NCBI RefSeq assembly: GCF_022346615.1
Contig: NZ_JAKRNS010000005.1
Span: 124,001 to 188,000, forward strand
DNA length: 64,000 nucleotides
Direction of reading: 5' to 3'
Origin: Staphylococcus sp. ACRSN
Lineage (GTDB): Bacteria > Bacillota > Bacilli > Staphylococcales > Staphylococcaceae
Positions 34,502 to 43,462 of the stretch are shown one piece after another. The translations under genes were made by a program, and so were the position numbers. The notes under the pieces are model-generated. The model saw only the letters and a list, made by a program, of their open reading frames with translations. It did not search any database and had not been told where the DNA came from. Position 1 is the first letter of the stretch, and the number at the start of each line of letters is the position of its first letter.

Positions 34502-35437
34502 TTATAAATCGTGTAAATTTCTTTCTATTTCGTCACGTCTGTCTTCCATAAAGTCTGGAAGATTAAGATTTTCGCCCAAATGCTCTGGCGCAGTATCTAC
34601 TGTGAATCCAGGTTGTTCGGTAGCAAATTCAAAAAGAATCCGATTTTGTCTAAAGTATAATGATTTAAAGAAATAGCGATCAATGATACCAGAATTAGGC
34701 TTTGAATAACGGTTGATTGTTGATAGTACAGCATTTAAATCTTCATCTTGAGGTGTAGTTACAGCAATATGATGCACGTAGCCTTGGCCAGGGCGAGCGC
34801 GCTCACCTTGTTGTTCTATAACAACAAAATCAGTGTATAGTCCATCGCTATCTAATGTCATTACAGTTGTGTGTTCATCATTGTCTATTGTTCTATGTTG
34901 GTAATTTAAATCATTTTTTAAAAATTCTATTGTAGGTTTACTATCTCTCACTCTTAATTCGACTGGTCCCATGCCAAGAATTTGGTGTTGCATAGGTATA
35001 TCAGTATATGGATTTTTACGCCAAATTGATGGGATTTTGTAATCGTTATTTACTAAAAGTAATAAATTTAATCCGTCTGGATCTTTAAAATTAATTGCGG
35101 GTTGAGATAAATAAGTAATAGGTTCCCATTGTACGTCATTTTCCTCGAAACGTGTTTTGTAGAAATCTAAAGCATCCACATTAGGTACAAGTAGTGATAG
35201 TCGATAAATGGAGTCTGTACCTGGACGGTTCTGTCCGATATTGGGTATTTCAAAAAAACTTAATAATGTTCCTGGTGCGCCTAGCTCATCACCAAAGAAT
35301 AAATGATACATTGTTGGATTATCTTGATTCACAGACTTTTCAACTAAACGTAATCCGAGAACTTGAGTATAAAAATTTTTATTGATTTGTGCATTTTTTG
35401 TATACATTGAAATATGATGATGACCTGTTACGTGCAT
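34502..35437 (-). CDS. VOC-family ring-cleaving dioxygenase (MhqO/CatE-like)
   Basis: A 311-residue protein with two vicinal-oxygen-chelate halves, as in MhqA/MhqO/CatE-type extradiol dioxygenases that detoxify catechols and quinones. Metal ligands are His in VTGHHHISMYT (first half), His in GYVHHIAVTTP (second half) and Glu in NRILFEFATEQPGF. It is the first gene of a two-gene operon with a luciferase-like oxidoreductase. In Bacillus and S. aureus such genes answer to MhqR or QsrR; a partial GTATA-N5-TACAT element lies near 35529 but I do not call an operator. The start is ATG 35437. Confidence 0.85.
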   Translation of the reverse strand: MHVTGHHHISMYTKNAQINKNFYTQVLGLRLVEKSVNQDNPTMYHLFFGDELGAPGTLLSFFEIPNIGQNRPGTDSIYRLSLLVPNVDALDFYKTRFEENDVQWEPITYLSQPAINFKDPDGLNLLLLVNNDYKIPSIWRKNPYTDIPMQHQILGMGPVELRVRDSKPTIEFLKNDLNYQHRTIDNDEHTTVMTLDSDGLYTDFVVIEQQGERARPGQGYVHHIAVTTPQDEDLNAVLSTINRYSKPNSGIIDRYFFKSLYFRQNRILFEFATEQPGFTVDTAPEHLGENLNLPDFMEDRRDEIERNLHDL

Positions 35438-35646
35438 TTGAAGAACCCCCTAATAAATTGACAGTTAATAATTATTTACTTGCTAATAGCCATAATTTAT
35501 AGATATAAAACATTAATAGATATAAAAAGTATACTTCGTACATATAATATACTACTTGTTTTTATAAAAAGCAACAGTCGTTGTTTAAAGGTGTATTTAA
35601 AAAGCAGCAACACATATACAAAGCTAGTGTTGCTACTTAATTAAGA

Positions 35647-36264
35647 TTAATCATGCATTTTGAAATTTAAGTAGTATAAACTAAATTCCAAATCTTTTTT
35701 TAGGTGATCTTCTAACAATGAAACTGCGAGTTCAATATTTCTATTAAACAGAGCGTCAACAATGGCACGATGTTCCTCAATTAAACCAGGACGTCTTTTA
35801 TTTATTACAGTTTGACTAAAGAGATAAATAAAACTTTTGTATTTTTGATATGTGTCTAAAATAAATTGATTATTTGTAGCATGCATAATCTTTTGGTGAA
35901 ACTTATCATTAATATCGATGATTTTATCTTCGGATTCATGATCGATATCTATCTCGGTGTAACTACGTAATTCCTCTAAATCAGACGAAGTATAAACAAT
36001 TGCAGCTTTTCTCAACGCATGACTTTCCAACATAATACGCATTTCGAAAATTTGTCTATATTCTTCTGTAGTAGGACTAAAGATATATGAATTTTTGATA
36101 AAATATTCTAATTCTAACTGTTTCAAAGCTTCTCTGATTGGCGTACGACTAACGTTATATTTCTTAGCTAGTTTAGCTTCTGTTATTTTTTCATTTTTAC
36201 TTAATTCTCCAGAAATAATGTCATTTCTAATCTTCTCATAGACTGATAGTTCATTTATATTCAA
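35647..36264 (-). CDS. GntR family regulator, FCD (FadR/VanR) subfamily
   Basis: A 205-residue regulator with an N-terminal winged helix (VYEKIRNDIISGELSKNEKI, then KKYNVSRTPIREALKQLE) and an all-helical FCD ligand domain. Metal-binding residues typical of FCD proteins can be seen (Asp/His in NDKFHQKIMHATNN and EEHRAIVDAL). I place the start at TTG 36264, 8 bases after GAGG; GTG 36273 overlaps that site. It is divergent from a dehydrogenase/kinase/permease operon, and three palindromic sites lie between, so it is the likely local repressor, with a sugar acid as inducer. Confidence 0.85.
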   Translation of the reverse strand: MNINELSVYEKIRNDIISGELSKNEKITEAKLAKKYNVSRTPIREALKQLELEYFIKNSYIFSPTTEEYRQIFEMRIMLESHALRKAAIVYTSSDLEELRSYTEIDIDHESEDKIIDINDKFHQKIMHATNNQFILDTYQKYKSFIYLFSQTVINKRRPGLIEEHRAIVDALFNRNIELAVSLLEDHLKKDLEFSLYYLNFKMHD

Positions 36265-36283
36265 TTGCTTCACCTCATCATTT

Positions 36284-36347
36284 ATAGTGTACTATAAAAA
36301 ATTATGTATTAAAATGTATACATTTTATTTGTTTTAGTATACACTAA
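36284..36347. promoter_or_regulatory. Three palindromic operator-like sites between gntR-type gene and its operon
   Basis: TATAGTGTACTATA (36284-36297), the perfect 16-base palindrome AAAATGTATACATTTT (36311-36326), and TTAGTATACACTAA (36334-36347) all centre on a GTATAC/GTGTAC core. They are likely GntR-FCD binding sites. Confidence 0.65.
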
Positions 36348-36351
36348 TTAT

Positions 36352-36365
36352 TGAAAGCGATTTCA
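36352..36365 (+). promoter_or_regulatory. cre site (CcpA binding)
   Basis: TGAAAGCGATTTCA matches the cre consensus TGWAANCGNTNWCA at every fixed position, 17 bases before the dehydrogenase start. It predicts carbon catabolite repression of the operon. Confidence 0.85.
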
Positions 36366-36381
36366 GAAAGGGTGTTCAATT

Positions 36382-37257
36382 ATGAATATAGGATTTATTG
36401 GTTTAGGTATTATGGGCAAACCCATGGTTAAAAATTTATTAAAAGCAAATGTCACAGTATACGTGAATGATTTAAATAAAGATGCAGAAGAAGAGGTTGC
36501 ACAATTAGGTGCTAAAGCAGTTTCTATACAAAAAATGGCTGCAGAAGTGGAACATATCATTATTTCACTACCTAATGGCGCTATCGTTAAGTCTGTTTTA
36601 TATAGTGGAGAAGCAGCATTGCTGAAAGAGAATGTAAGTAATGTGAAATCAATTATCGACACGAGTTCATTAACACCAAATGAATCTTTAGAAATTAGTA
36701 AAGTGCTTGGGGAACGTCATATCAAATATATAGATGCACCTGTAAGTGGTGGTGAACCACTAGCTATCAGTGGCGAGTTATCTGTCATGATCGGTTGTGA
36801 TATAGCAGATGTAGCAGTGACACAACAAGTGTTGGAACCTATTGCTGTATCAGTGATTAGAGTGGGGGATGTTGGATCAGGTAGCGTCGTTAAATTAGCC
36901 AATCAAATTATAGTTAACACTAATATTGCGGCATTGTCAGAGGCAGTAGTATTAGCTAAACGCTTCGATATTGACTTAGAAAGTATGCATGAAGCTATTA
37001 AAGGTGGGCTAGCAGGTTCAAGCGTTATGGAAGCTAAATTTCCAAAAATGATAAATGAGAATTATCAACCAGGCGGTACTTTAAATATTAATCTTAAAGA
37101 TATGAAAAATGTAGCTTCGACAGCAGATACTGTAGGTCTTACATTACCAATAGCCAATCAAATTAAAGAAATTTATAAATCAGAAGTTGCACACGGCAAT
37201 GGTATGAATGATCATTCTGGTATTATTAAATATTTTGAAAAAATTAATCATATGTAG
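36382..37257 (+). CDS. 3-hydroxyisobutyrate dehydrogenase-like enzyme (LtnD/GarR type)
   Basis: A 291-residue beta-hydroxyacid dehydrogenase. The NAD(P) motif is IGFIGLGIMGKPMVKNLLKA, the substrate motif DAPVSGGEPLA, and the catalytic Lys in GSVVKLANQIIVNTNIA. Next to an OtnK-like kinase, members of this family are L-threonate or D-erythronate 2-dehydrogenases (LtnD/DenD); alone they may be tartronate-semialdehyde reductases. First gene of the operon, behind GAAAGGG; the kinase follows 8 bases on. Confidence 0.8.
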   Translation: MNIGFIGLGIMGKPMVKNLLKANVTVYVNDLNKDAEEEVAQLGAKAVSIQKMAAEVEHIIISLPNGAIVKSVLYSGEAALLKENVSNVKSIIDTSSLTPNESLEISKVLGERHIKYIDAPVSGGEPLAISGELSVMIGCDIADVAVTQQVLEPIAVSVIRVGDVGSGSVVKLANQIIVNTNIAALSEAVVLAKRFDIDLESMHEAIKGGLAGSSVMEAKFPKMINENYQPGGTLNINLKDMKNVASTADTVGLTLPIANQIKEIYKSEVAHGNGMNDHSGIIKYFEKINHM

Positions 37258-37265
37258 GTGAAATA

Positions 37266-38648
37266 ATGTTAACAAATGAACTAATTCAAGCAACTGTAAA
37301 AGACAATATAGATAAAAACTTGGAGAATTTTAACTACAAAATTATTGTATTAGATGACGACCCAACTGGAACTCAAACGGTTAAGGACTTGCCAGTATAT
37401 ACAGAATGGTCAGAAGATTTAATAGAAGATGGGTTTAAACAAACGAATGGCATGTTCTATATCTTAACAAATTCTAGAGCATTAAATGATGAACAGACGA
37501 TTGATTTACATCAACAAATTAGTAAGAACATTGAAGCTGTTTCCCAAAAACTTGGTCATCCATATATCGTCATTAGTAGGGGTGATTCGACCTTGCGTGG
37601 ACACTTCTATTTAGAACCTAAAGTTTTAAGCGAAGCAACAGATGTGCAATTTGATGCAGTATTTTATTTGCCTGAATTTTTTGAAGGTAACCGATACACA
37701 TATAATGGTACGCATTACTTGAAGGAAGGCAATGATTATATACCTGTTGCCCAAAGTGAATTTGCTACAGATACGACATTTGGTTTCGAATCAGTAACAA
37801 TGGCAGATTTTATTGAAGAGAAGAGTAATGGTGAAATTAGCGCACAAGATGTCTATCACATTGATTTGGAGACGATACGACGTCGAGACCAATCATTTTT
37901 ATGGCATGTGTTTGAATCTGTTTCCAATTTCGATGCGGTTGTAGTAGATGCATTGAATGATGAAGATATGGATTACTTTGTCAGTTGTTTAACTGCATTT
38001 TTAAATGAAAATGACAAAAAATTCATGTTTCGAACAGCTGCATCATTTGTTAAGGCGATTTGTCAAACACCAGGAGAAATAATCAATTTAAATACATATA
38101 GTAGCAACGATAATGGTGGCATTATAATCGTTGGTTCTCATGTGAAGAAAACATCTACACAGTTAAGACATTTATTAGCGCATACGTCATTAACTAGTAT
38201 TGAATTTGATGTGAAACAAGTGACAAAAGCAACTTTAGACGATTATATTCAACAACAAATTCAAGTTGCTGAGAGATTAATTAAACAAGGTGAAGATGTT
38301 GTCATCTATACTTCGAGGGATGTTATTAAAACTGAAGATTTGAATAATAACTTAAGTATATCGACTAATATTTCCAATGCGTTAGTAGCTATTATTCAAG
38401 GATTGATGATACAGCCTCGCTTTATTATTGCTAAGGGTGGTATTACTTCTAGTGATGTTGCAACGAAGGGATTAAATATCAAGAAAGCAATGGTCATAGG
38501 TCAAATTACGCAAGGTGTACCAGTTTGGTTGACTGGAGAAGAAGCAAAATATAGCGCTATGCCTTATGTGATTTTCCCGGGAAATATCGGTGAGGAAAGT
38601 ACATTAACAGAAGTTTATCAAATTAATTCTAAAGATAGAGATAAATAG
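37266..38648 (+). CDS. Four-carbon acid sugar kinase family protein (OtnK/DtnK-like)
   Basis: A 460-residue kinase of the former DUF1537 family. The N-terminal substrate domain starts VLDDDPTGTQTVKDLP, with YIVISRGDSTLRGHF further in; the C-terminal nucleotide domain contains IIVGSHVKKTSTQLRHLL and FIIAKGGITSSDVATKGL. Such kinases phosphorylate 3-oxo-tetronate (OtnK) or D-threonate (DtnK). The preceding dehydrogenase and following GntP permease fit tetronate use, but the isomerase (OtnI), aldolase (OtnC) or PdxA2 partner is not in this window. The substrate is therefore inferred. Confidence 0.85.
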   Translation: MLTNELIQATVKDNIDKNLENFNYKIIVLDDDPTGTQTVKDLPVYTEWSEDLIEDGFKQTNGMFYILTNSRALNDEQTIDLHQQISKNIEAVSQKLGHPYIVISRGDSTLRGHFYLEPKVLSEATDVQFDAVFYLPEFFEGNRYTYNGTHYLKEGNDYIPVAQSEFATDTTFGFESVTMADFIEEKSNGEISAQDVYHIDLETIRRRDQSFLWHVFESVSNFDAVVVDALNDEDMDYFVSCLTAFLNENDKKFMFRTAASFVKAICQTPGEIINLNTYSSNDNGGIIIVGSHVKKTSTQLRHLLAHTSLTSIEFDVKQVTKATLDDYIQQQIQVAERLIKQGEDVVIYTSRDVIKTEDLNNNLSISTNISNALVAIIQGLMIQPRFIIAKGGITSSDVATKGLNIKKAMVIGQITQGVPVWLTGEEAKYSAMPYVIFPGNIGEESTLTEVYQINSKDRDK

Positions 38649-38663
38649 AAAGTAGGGGTTCAC

Positions 38664-40025
38664 ATGATGGGAGAAATTTGGCCACTCATTGCAGTTGTCA
38701 TTGGTGTCATCGTATTGTTGATATTAATAATGGGATTCAAGCTCAATACATTTATCGCATTAATTATTACATCCATGGTAACAGGTATTTTACTTGGCAT
38801 GAGGCTAGATACAATCGTTACTACAATTGAAAAAGGCATGGGTGATACTTTAGGGCACATCGCTATTATATTTGGTTTAGGATCTATATTAGGGAAGTTG
38901 CTATCAGATGGTGGTGGTGCAACACGAATTGCAGATACATTAATCAACGTTTTTGGTAAGAAGTATGTTACATGGGCAATGATTGTTGCTTCATTTATAA
39001 TTGGTATTTCTTTATTTTTAGAAGTAGCTTTTGTATTGTTAGTACCACTTGTATTTACACTGGCAAAAAGAATGAAGATATCAAATTTAAAAGTAGGTTT
39101 ACCTATGGGTACATCTATTGCAGTGACACATGGGTTCTTGCCACCACATCCAGGACCAGTTGCGATTGCAGAAGCGGTTCATGCTAATATTGGACATGTA
39201 TTAATGTATGGCATTATTATCGGTGTCCCATTAGCAGCAATTGTCGGCGGTATTTTTCCAAAAATCGCATTGAAAATTGCACCAACTGCATTTGAGCGAT
39301 TGGGGAATCAAGCTGCGGTAGGTGAAGTGAAATCATTGAAACACAATGAACTACCGAGCTTTGGTATTAGCTTATTAACTGCTTTATCGCCAGTTATACT
39401 TATGTTACTTGCTACAGTTGTTCAATTAATAACAGGTAATGAAGATGGGCATGCACAAGGTATTGAAGGGTTCATTTACTTTATTGGAACATCAGTCACT
39501 GCGATGTTAATTGCAGTATTGTTTGCCATCTATACGATGGGAATTAGAAGGCAACAAAGTATGAAAGAAATTATGGATACCGTAACGAATGCGATAACGC
39601 CAATTGCTATGTTAATACTAATTATTGGTGGTGGTGGTACCTTTAAACAAATATTAATTGACGGTGGTGTTGGGGACACGATTTCAGAAATATTTAAAGG
39701 TAGTGAGATGTCTCCGCTTATACTTGCATGGTTGGCTGCAGCATTATTGCGTACTGCACTTGGTTCTACTACGGTTGCAGCAATATCATCTGTGGGAATT
39801 GTTTTACCACTATTACAAACCACAGATGTAAATCTTTCGCTAGTGGTATTGGCGATTGGAGCAGGAAGTATATTTTGTTCTCATGTTAATGATGCAGGAT
39901 TTTGGATGTTTAAAGAATACTTCGGATTAACAATCAAAGAAACATTTTTAACCTGGACATTATTAGAATCCATACTATCCGTTGTTGGTTTAGGATTGAT
40001 TTTAGTATTAAATTTTGTAATCTAA
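38664..40025 (+). CDS. GntP family sugar acid permease
   Basis: A 453-residue integral membrane protein of the gluconate:H+ symporter family (GntP), with about 12 hydrophobic segments. Family signatures include GLGSILGKLLSDGGGATRIA, GTSIAVTHGFLPPHPGPVAI and SHVNDAGFWMFKEYFGLT. With the upstream dehydrogenase and kinase it likely imports a four-carbon sugar acid such as threonate or erythronate. The start is ATG 38664 (or 38667), with a 15-base gap after the kinase. Confidence 0.9.
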   Translation: MMGEIWPLIAVVIGVIVLLILIMGFKLNTFIALIITSMVTGILLGMRLDTIVTTIEKGMGDTLGHIAIIFGLGSILGKLLSDGGGATRIADTLINVFGKKYVTWAMIVASFIIGISLFLEVAFVLLVPLVFTLAKRMKISNLKVGLPMGTSIAVTHGFLPPHPGPVAIAEAVHANIGHVLMYGIIIGVPLAAIVGGIFPKIALKIAPTAFERLGNQAAVGEVKSLKHNELPSFGISLLTALSPVILMLLATVVQLITGNEDGHAQGIEGFIYFIGTSVTAMLIAVLFAIYTMGIRRQQSMKEIMDTVTNAITPIAMLILIIGGGGTFKQILIDGGVGDTISEIFKGSEMSPLILAWLAAALLRTALGSTTVAAISSVGIVLPLLQTTDVNLSLVVLAIGAGSIFCSHVNDAGFWMFKEYFGLTIKETFLTWTLLESILSVVGLGLILVLNFVI

Positions 40026-40044
40026 TCATTTGATAAAAAATAGT

Positions 40045-40086
40045 AAAAATCTTTGTGCACAAGTCAGATGATGCGCAAAGATTTTT
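40045..40086 (+). terminator. Terminator of the sugar acid operon
   Basis: AAAAATCTTTGTGC (40045-40058) pairs with GCGCAAAGATTTTT (40073-40086) with one wobble pair. Confidence 0.8.
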
Positions 40087-40195
40087 AATTTTTGCAAAGT
40101 TTGAGTGTATTTCTACATTGACTTAATCTTCAGAAAATGGTAATTTATTACCTATTAAATTAATCGGAATAATAACTAATTTTGGAGGAGTCAAA

Positions 40196-41491
40196 ATGGG
40201 GAGAATGAAATTAGGTCTTTTTTTAGCAGGATATGGGCATCATTTAGCGAGCTGGCGTCATCCAAAGTCGGTAGAACAAGGTCCAGTAGATATCGATCAT
40301 ATTGTAAATATTAGCAAGATTGCAGAACGTGGAAAATTTGATTTAGTATTTTTATCAGATGCATTATATATAGATGAAAATGCACATCCAGATTTAATGA
40401 GCCGTTTAGATCCATTCACTTTAATGACAATTATAGCTAGAGAAACATTAGACATTGGTTTAGCAGCAACTGTTTCAACAACGTACTCTCAACCGTTTCA
40501 TCTAGCTCGTGCATTTAGTTCTTTAGATCATGTCAGTGGGGGACGTGCAGCATGGAATATTGTGACATCGGCAGTCAACAGTACGGCGCAAAATTTCAAT
40601 GGTACTGTGAATGTTGAACACGATTTGAGATATGAACAAGCAGGCGAATTTGTCGATGTTGCTAATAAGTTATGGCACTCATGGGAAAAAGATACATTTG
40701 TTAAAGATAAAAATCGTGGTGTCTTTGTAGATCAATCAAAGTTACAACCTATTAATCATGATGGTAAATATTATAAAGTGAAAGGGCCACTTAATTTGGA
40801 GCGTTCACCACAAGGTAGCCCATTATTGATTCAAGCAGGTTCTTCATCTGCAGGTACAGATTTAGCATCACGTATCGCTGATGTTGTTTTTACCGCACAA
40901 ACAAGTGCTGATGAAGCAAAGCAATTTAATGATGGTTTACGTGATAAGATTACCAATCAAAGTCGTAAGCAATCAGATGTTTCCATTATGCCTGGACTAT
41001 TTCCTGTGATTGGTGACACAGAAGAGGAAGCTAAAGCAAATTACGAAGAATTACAAGATTTAATCTTGCCAGAAGAAGGATTGAAATTATTGTCTCCATA
41101 TGTAGGTGATGTTGATTTATCTAAATATGATATAAAAATTCCATTTGAACAAGTAGAATCTTCGGATGGTAATGGAATCAAAAGTAGATATGAGCTCATT
41201 AAAAAAGAAGCGATTGAACATAATCTAACATTAGAAGATGTAATGAAAAAAATAGCTGGTGCAAGAGGACACTTTATGGTCATCGGTACACCAGAACAAA
41301 TTGCGGATACAATGCAATATTGGTTTGAACAAGGTGCTGCTGATGGTTTTAATATTATGCCACCACTATTACCAACGCAATTAGAATTATTTGTTGATAA
41401 AGTTATACCAATCTTACAAGCACGTGGCTTAGCACAAACCGAATATGTTACAGGTACGTTGAAAGAAAAGTTTGGTTTGGAAAACGATTAA
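40196..41491 (+). CDS. NtaA/SnaA/DszA family FMN-dependent monooxygenase
   Basis: A 431-residue luciferase-like monooxygenase of the NtaA/SnaA/DszA family. Typical segments: FLAGYGHHLASWRHP, RGKFDLVFLSDALY, GGRAAWNIVTSAVNSTAQNF and LLIQAGSSSAGTDLASRIAD. These enzymes use reduced FMN from a separate reductase to break C-S or C-N bonds. It is about 60 percent alike by eye to the YxeK-like protein at 57437 but stands alone, with no transporter or acetyltransferase beside it. The start is ATG 40196 behind GGAGGAG. Confidence 0.88.
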   Translation: MGRMKLGLFLAGYGHHLASWRHPKSVEQGPVDIDHIVNISKIAERGKFDLVFLSDALYIDENAHPDLMSRLDPFTLMTIIARETLDIGLAATVSTTYSQPFHLARAFSSLDHVSGGRAAWNIVTSAVNSTAQNFNGTVNVEHDLRYEQAGEFVDVANKLWHSWEKDTFVKDKNRGVFVDQSKLQPINHDGKYYKVKGPLNLERSPQGSPLLIQAGSSSAGTDLASRIADVVFTAQTSADEAKQFNDGLRDKITNQSRKQSDVSIMPGLFPVIGDTEEEAKANYEELQDLILPEEGLKLLSPYVGDVDLSKYDIKIPFEQVESSDGNGIKSRYELIKKEAIEHNLTLEDVMKKIAGARGHFMVIGTPEQIADTMQYWFEQGAADGFNIMPPLLPTQLELFVDKVIPILQARGLAQTEYVTGTLKEKFGLEND

Positions 41492-41531
41492 TAAATAGAT
41501 GAAATAATTTTTTGGAAAACGATATCTAATA

Positions 41532-41575
41532 AATAACGCGCTCACTAATTATGGCAGTGAGCGCGTTATTTTTGC
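41532..41575. terminator. Bidirectional terminator
   Basis: AATAACGCGCTCACT (41532-41546) and AGTGAGCGCGTTATT (41556-41570), a 15-bp perfect stem between convergent genes. Confidence 0.9.
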
Positions 41576-41579
41576 TTGT

Positions 41580-42095
41580 CTAAATTTCAGCTAAACAAAA
41601 GTCTAGCCAGTCGATATAGGATTGTTCTCTTAATAGGGCTTTTTTTAAAATCAGAATATGTTGTAAGTCTGCTTTAGGATCTAATTGATTGTAAATTGCT
41701 TGCAAATGTATTAATTTTTGTTCTTTTTCAACTTTCTTTTGAGTAAGCAATTGTTGTTTACTTTCATCTTCTAAACTATCGAAAAAATAAACTTTTATTG
41801 CAAATGGATCTTTATTACTTTCGTCTTCTTCAGCATTTTCAATCCAGTGAAATAGAGTTTCCTTACCTAAATCAGTAATACTATAAACCTTCTTAGTCAC
41901 TTTACTCGTTTCGTCAATATTTGAAATATAAATATGTTCACTCTTTAGTAATTTTTTAAGCTCATTATAAATTTGACTATGCTTAGCATTCCAAATCTCG
42001 CCAATGACTTCACTGAATGATTTATAAATTTCGTATCCGGTCAGCGATTGATTATTGAGTAATCCTAAAATTGTATATTGAAGCACGTTTTTCAT
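41580..42095 (-). CDS. padR: PadR family repressor of phenolic acid decarboxylase
   Basis: A 171-residue PadR regulator: N-terminal winged helix (QYTILGLLNNQSLTGYEIYK, AKHSQIYNELKKLLKSEHIY, the wing at VTKKVYSITDLGKETL) and a C-terminal helical dimerisation domain. It is divergent from padC with a perfect palindrome between, exactly the PadR-padC arrangement of Bacillus and lactobacilli, where p-coumaric or ferulic acid releases the repressor. The start is ATG 42095 with a reverse-strand AGGAGG. Confidence 0.92.
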   Translation of the reverse strand: MKNVLQYTILGLLNNQSLTGYEIYKSFSEVIGEIWNAKHSQIYNELKKLLKSEHIYISNIDETSKVTKKVYSITDLGKETLFHWIENAEEDESNKDPFAIKVYFFDSLEDESKQQLLTQKKVEKEQKLIHLQAIYNQLDPKADLQHILILKKALLREQSYIDWLDFCLAEI

Positions 42096-42151
42096 AAAGT
42101 TCCTCCTGTGTTCTTTGACAGAATTAGTTTATAGGATTATCATGTAAAAGT

Positions 42152-42175
42152 AAACATGTAATTAATTACATGTTT
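42152..42175. promoter_or_regulatory. PadR operator, 24-base perfect palindrome
   Basis: AAACATGTAATT followed directly by its reverse complement AATTACATGTTT. It contains the known ATGTAAT-N-ATTACAT core of PadR boxes, sits 18 bases before padC, and a half site (ATGTAA) occurs near 42141. Confidence 0.92.
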
Positions 42176-42193
42176 TAGAAGGAGGAAATGTTA

Positions 42194-42703
42194 ATGAATA
42201 CTTTAAACGACTTTATAGGATCACATATGATTTATACTTATGATAATGGATGGGAATATGAAATGTATGTAAAAAATGAAAATACCATCGATTATCGAAT
42301 CCATTCAGGTATGGTTGCCGGTAGATGGGTGAAGAACCAACAAGCAGACATAGTTCAAATTATTGCAGGTGTCTATAAAATTTCTTGGACAGAGCCAACA
42401 GGCACAGATGTCTCACTCAATTTCGTTCCAGACCAAAACATCATGCATGGCGTTATATTTTTCCCTAAATGGGTACATGAACGACCAGATATCACAGTAT
42501 GCTACCAAAATGATTATATCGATTTGATGGAAACATCAAGAGAGAAATATGATACTTATCCAAAATATGTTGTTCCAGAATTCGCTAACATCACTTATGT
42601 GGGTCAACCAGGAATTAACAATGAACAAGTTGTTTCTGAAGCGCCATACGACGGTATGACTCAAGATATTAGAGATGGTAAATTCGCTATTTTAAATAGC
42701 TAG
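42194..42703 (+). CDS. padC: Phenolic acid decarboxylase PadC
   Basis: A 169-residue beta-barrel decarboxylase that converts p-coumaric, ferulic and caffeic acids to vinylphenols. Family segments are evident: [33 protein letters not shown], and [20 protein letters not shown]; the active-site Tyr and Glu/Arg residues lie in these strands. The start is ATG 42194, 8 bases after GGAGG; ATG 42188 is too near. PadR and its operator are immediately upstream. A DUF3237 gene follows 15 bases on. Confidence 0.95.
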   Translation: MNTLNDFIGSHMIYTYDNGWEYEMYVKNENTIDYRIHSGMVAGRWVKNQQADIVQIIAGVYKISWTEPTGTDVSLNFVPDQNIMHGVIFFPKWVHERPDITVCYQNDYIDLMETSREKYDTYPKYVVPEFANITYVGQPGINNEQVVSEAPYDGMTQDIRDGKFAILNS

Positions 42704-42718
42704 AGAGCAGTGTTATTG

Positions 42719-43165
42719 ATGATGGAAAAGGTTTTTGAAATTAAAATGCATGTCGGAAAACCGATTGTAGTTGGTCAAGATAATCAAGTTGGTAGACGAC
42801 AATTGATACCAATCGTCTCAGGCACAGTAAAATCTGCCCATTTTTCTGGTGAAGTCTTACCAGGAGGCGTTGATAGTCAAAGGATTGATTCAAATGGTAA
42901 ATGCACTCTCTCCGCAAGGTATGCTATACGATTAACTGATGGCGCAACGATTTATATTGAAAATAATGGTATTAGAACAGTACCGGAAAGTTATAAAGAA
43001 ACAGTAATCCATGGTGGATTTGTGGATCCCGAATTATATTATTTTCGCACTACACCAACTTTTGAAACCTATGATGCATCATATAAATGGTTAATGGAAA
43101 AAATATTTGTCGGTTACGCGACTAGAACGACAGATGAAGTTCTATTAACGATTTATATGGTTTGA
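42719..43165 (+). CDS. DUF3237 domain protein
   Basis: A 148-residue protein of the DUF3237/UPF0311 family, a beta-barrel fold of unknown function. It opens KVFEIKMHVGKPIVVGQ and contains the family's SGEVLPGGVDSQRID and the closing FVGYATRTTDEVLLTIYMV. It is in an operon with padC, so it may handle a phenolic acid or vinylphenol, but no activity is established. Ribosome site is weak; ATG 42719 or 42722 is the likely start, coupled to the padC stop. Confidence 0.78.
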   Translation: MMEKVFEIKMHVGKPIVVGQDNQVGRRQLIPIVSGTVKSAHFSGEVLPGGVDSQRIDSNGKCTLSARYAIRLTDGATIYIENNGIRTVPESYKETVIHGGFVDPELYYFRTTPTFETYDASYKWLMEKIFVGYATRTTDEVLLTIYMV

Positions 43166-43307
43166 TATGACTAGGTTGAAACTATTATGATTTTTGTATA
43201 AAAAAGAATTATAACTTGTACTAAGCATGAATAATGACTAAATAAAATGAATTTAATATTATAAGAACTAAAGCAAATCTCACATTCATATATAGTTGTA
43301 ATGGATG

Positions 43308-43348
43308 GCAACCTCTACTAAATAACATATTAGAGGTTGCTATTTTTT
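43308..43348 (+). terminator. Terminator of the padC operon
   Basis: GCAACCTCTA (43308-43317) pairs with TAGAGGTTGC (43331-43340), followed by TATTTTTTT. The preceding 140 bases hold no gene. Confidence 0.8.
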
Positions 43349-43462
43349 TGTGTTGAATGAACACGGATTGCATTTGAATTTGATAATGATTTATATAATA
43401 GGGTATGTGAGAAGAATATTTCTGAATAGCAAGCGACAATCATTTTAAAGGTGGATATAATA

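Noticed and set aside
35521..35552. QsrR/MhqR operator before the ring-cleavage dioxygenase
   Set aside because: Only a partial GTATA-N5-TACAT match; not good enough to call.
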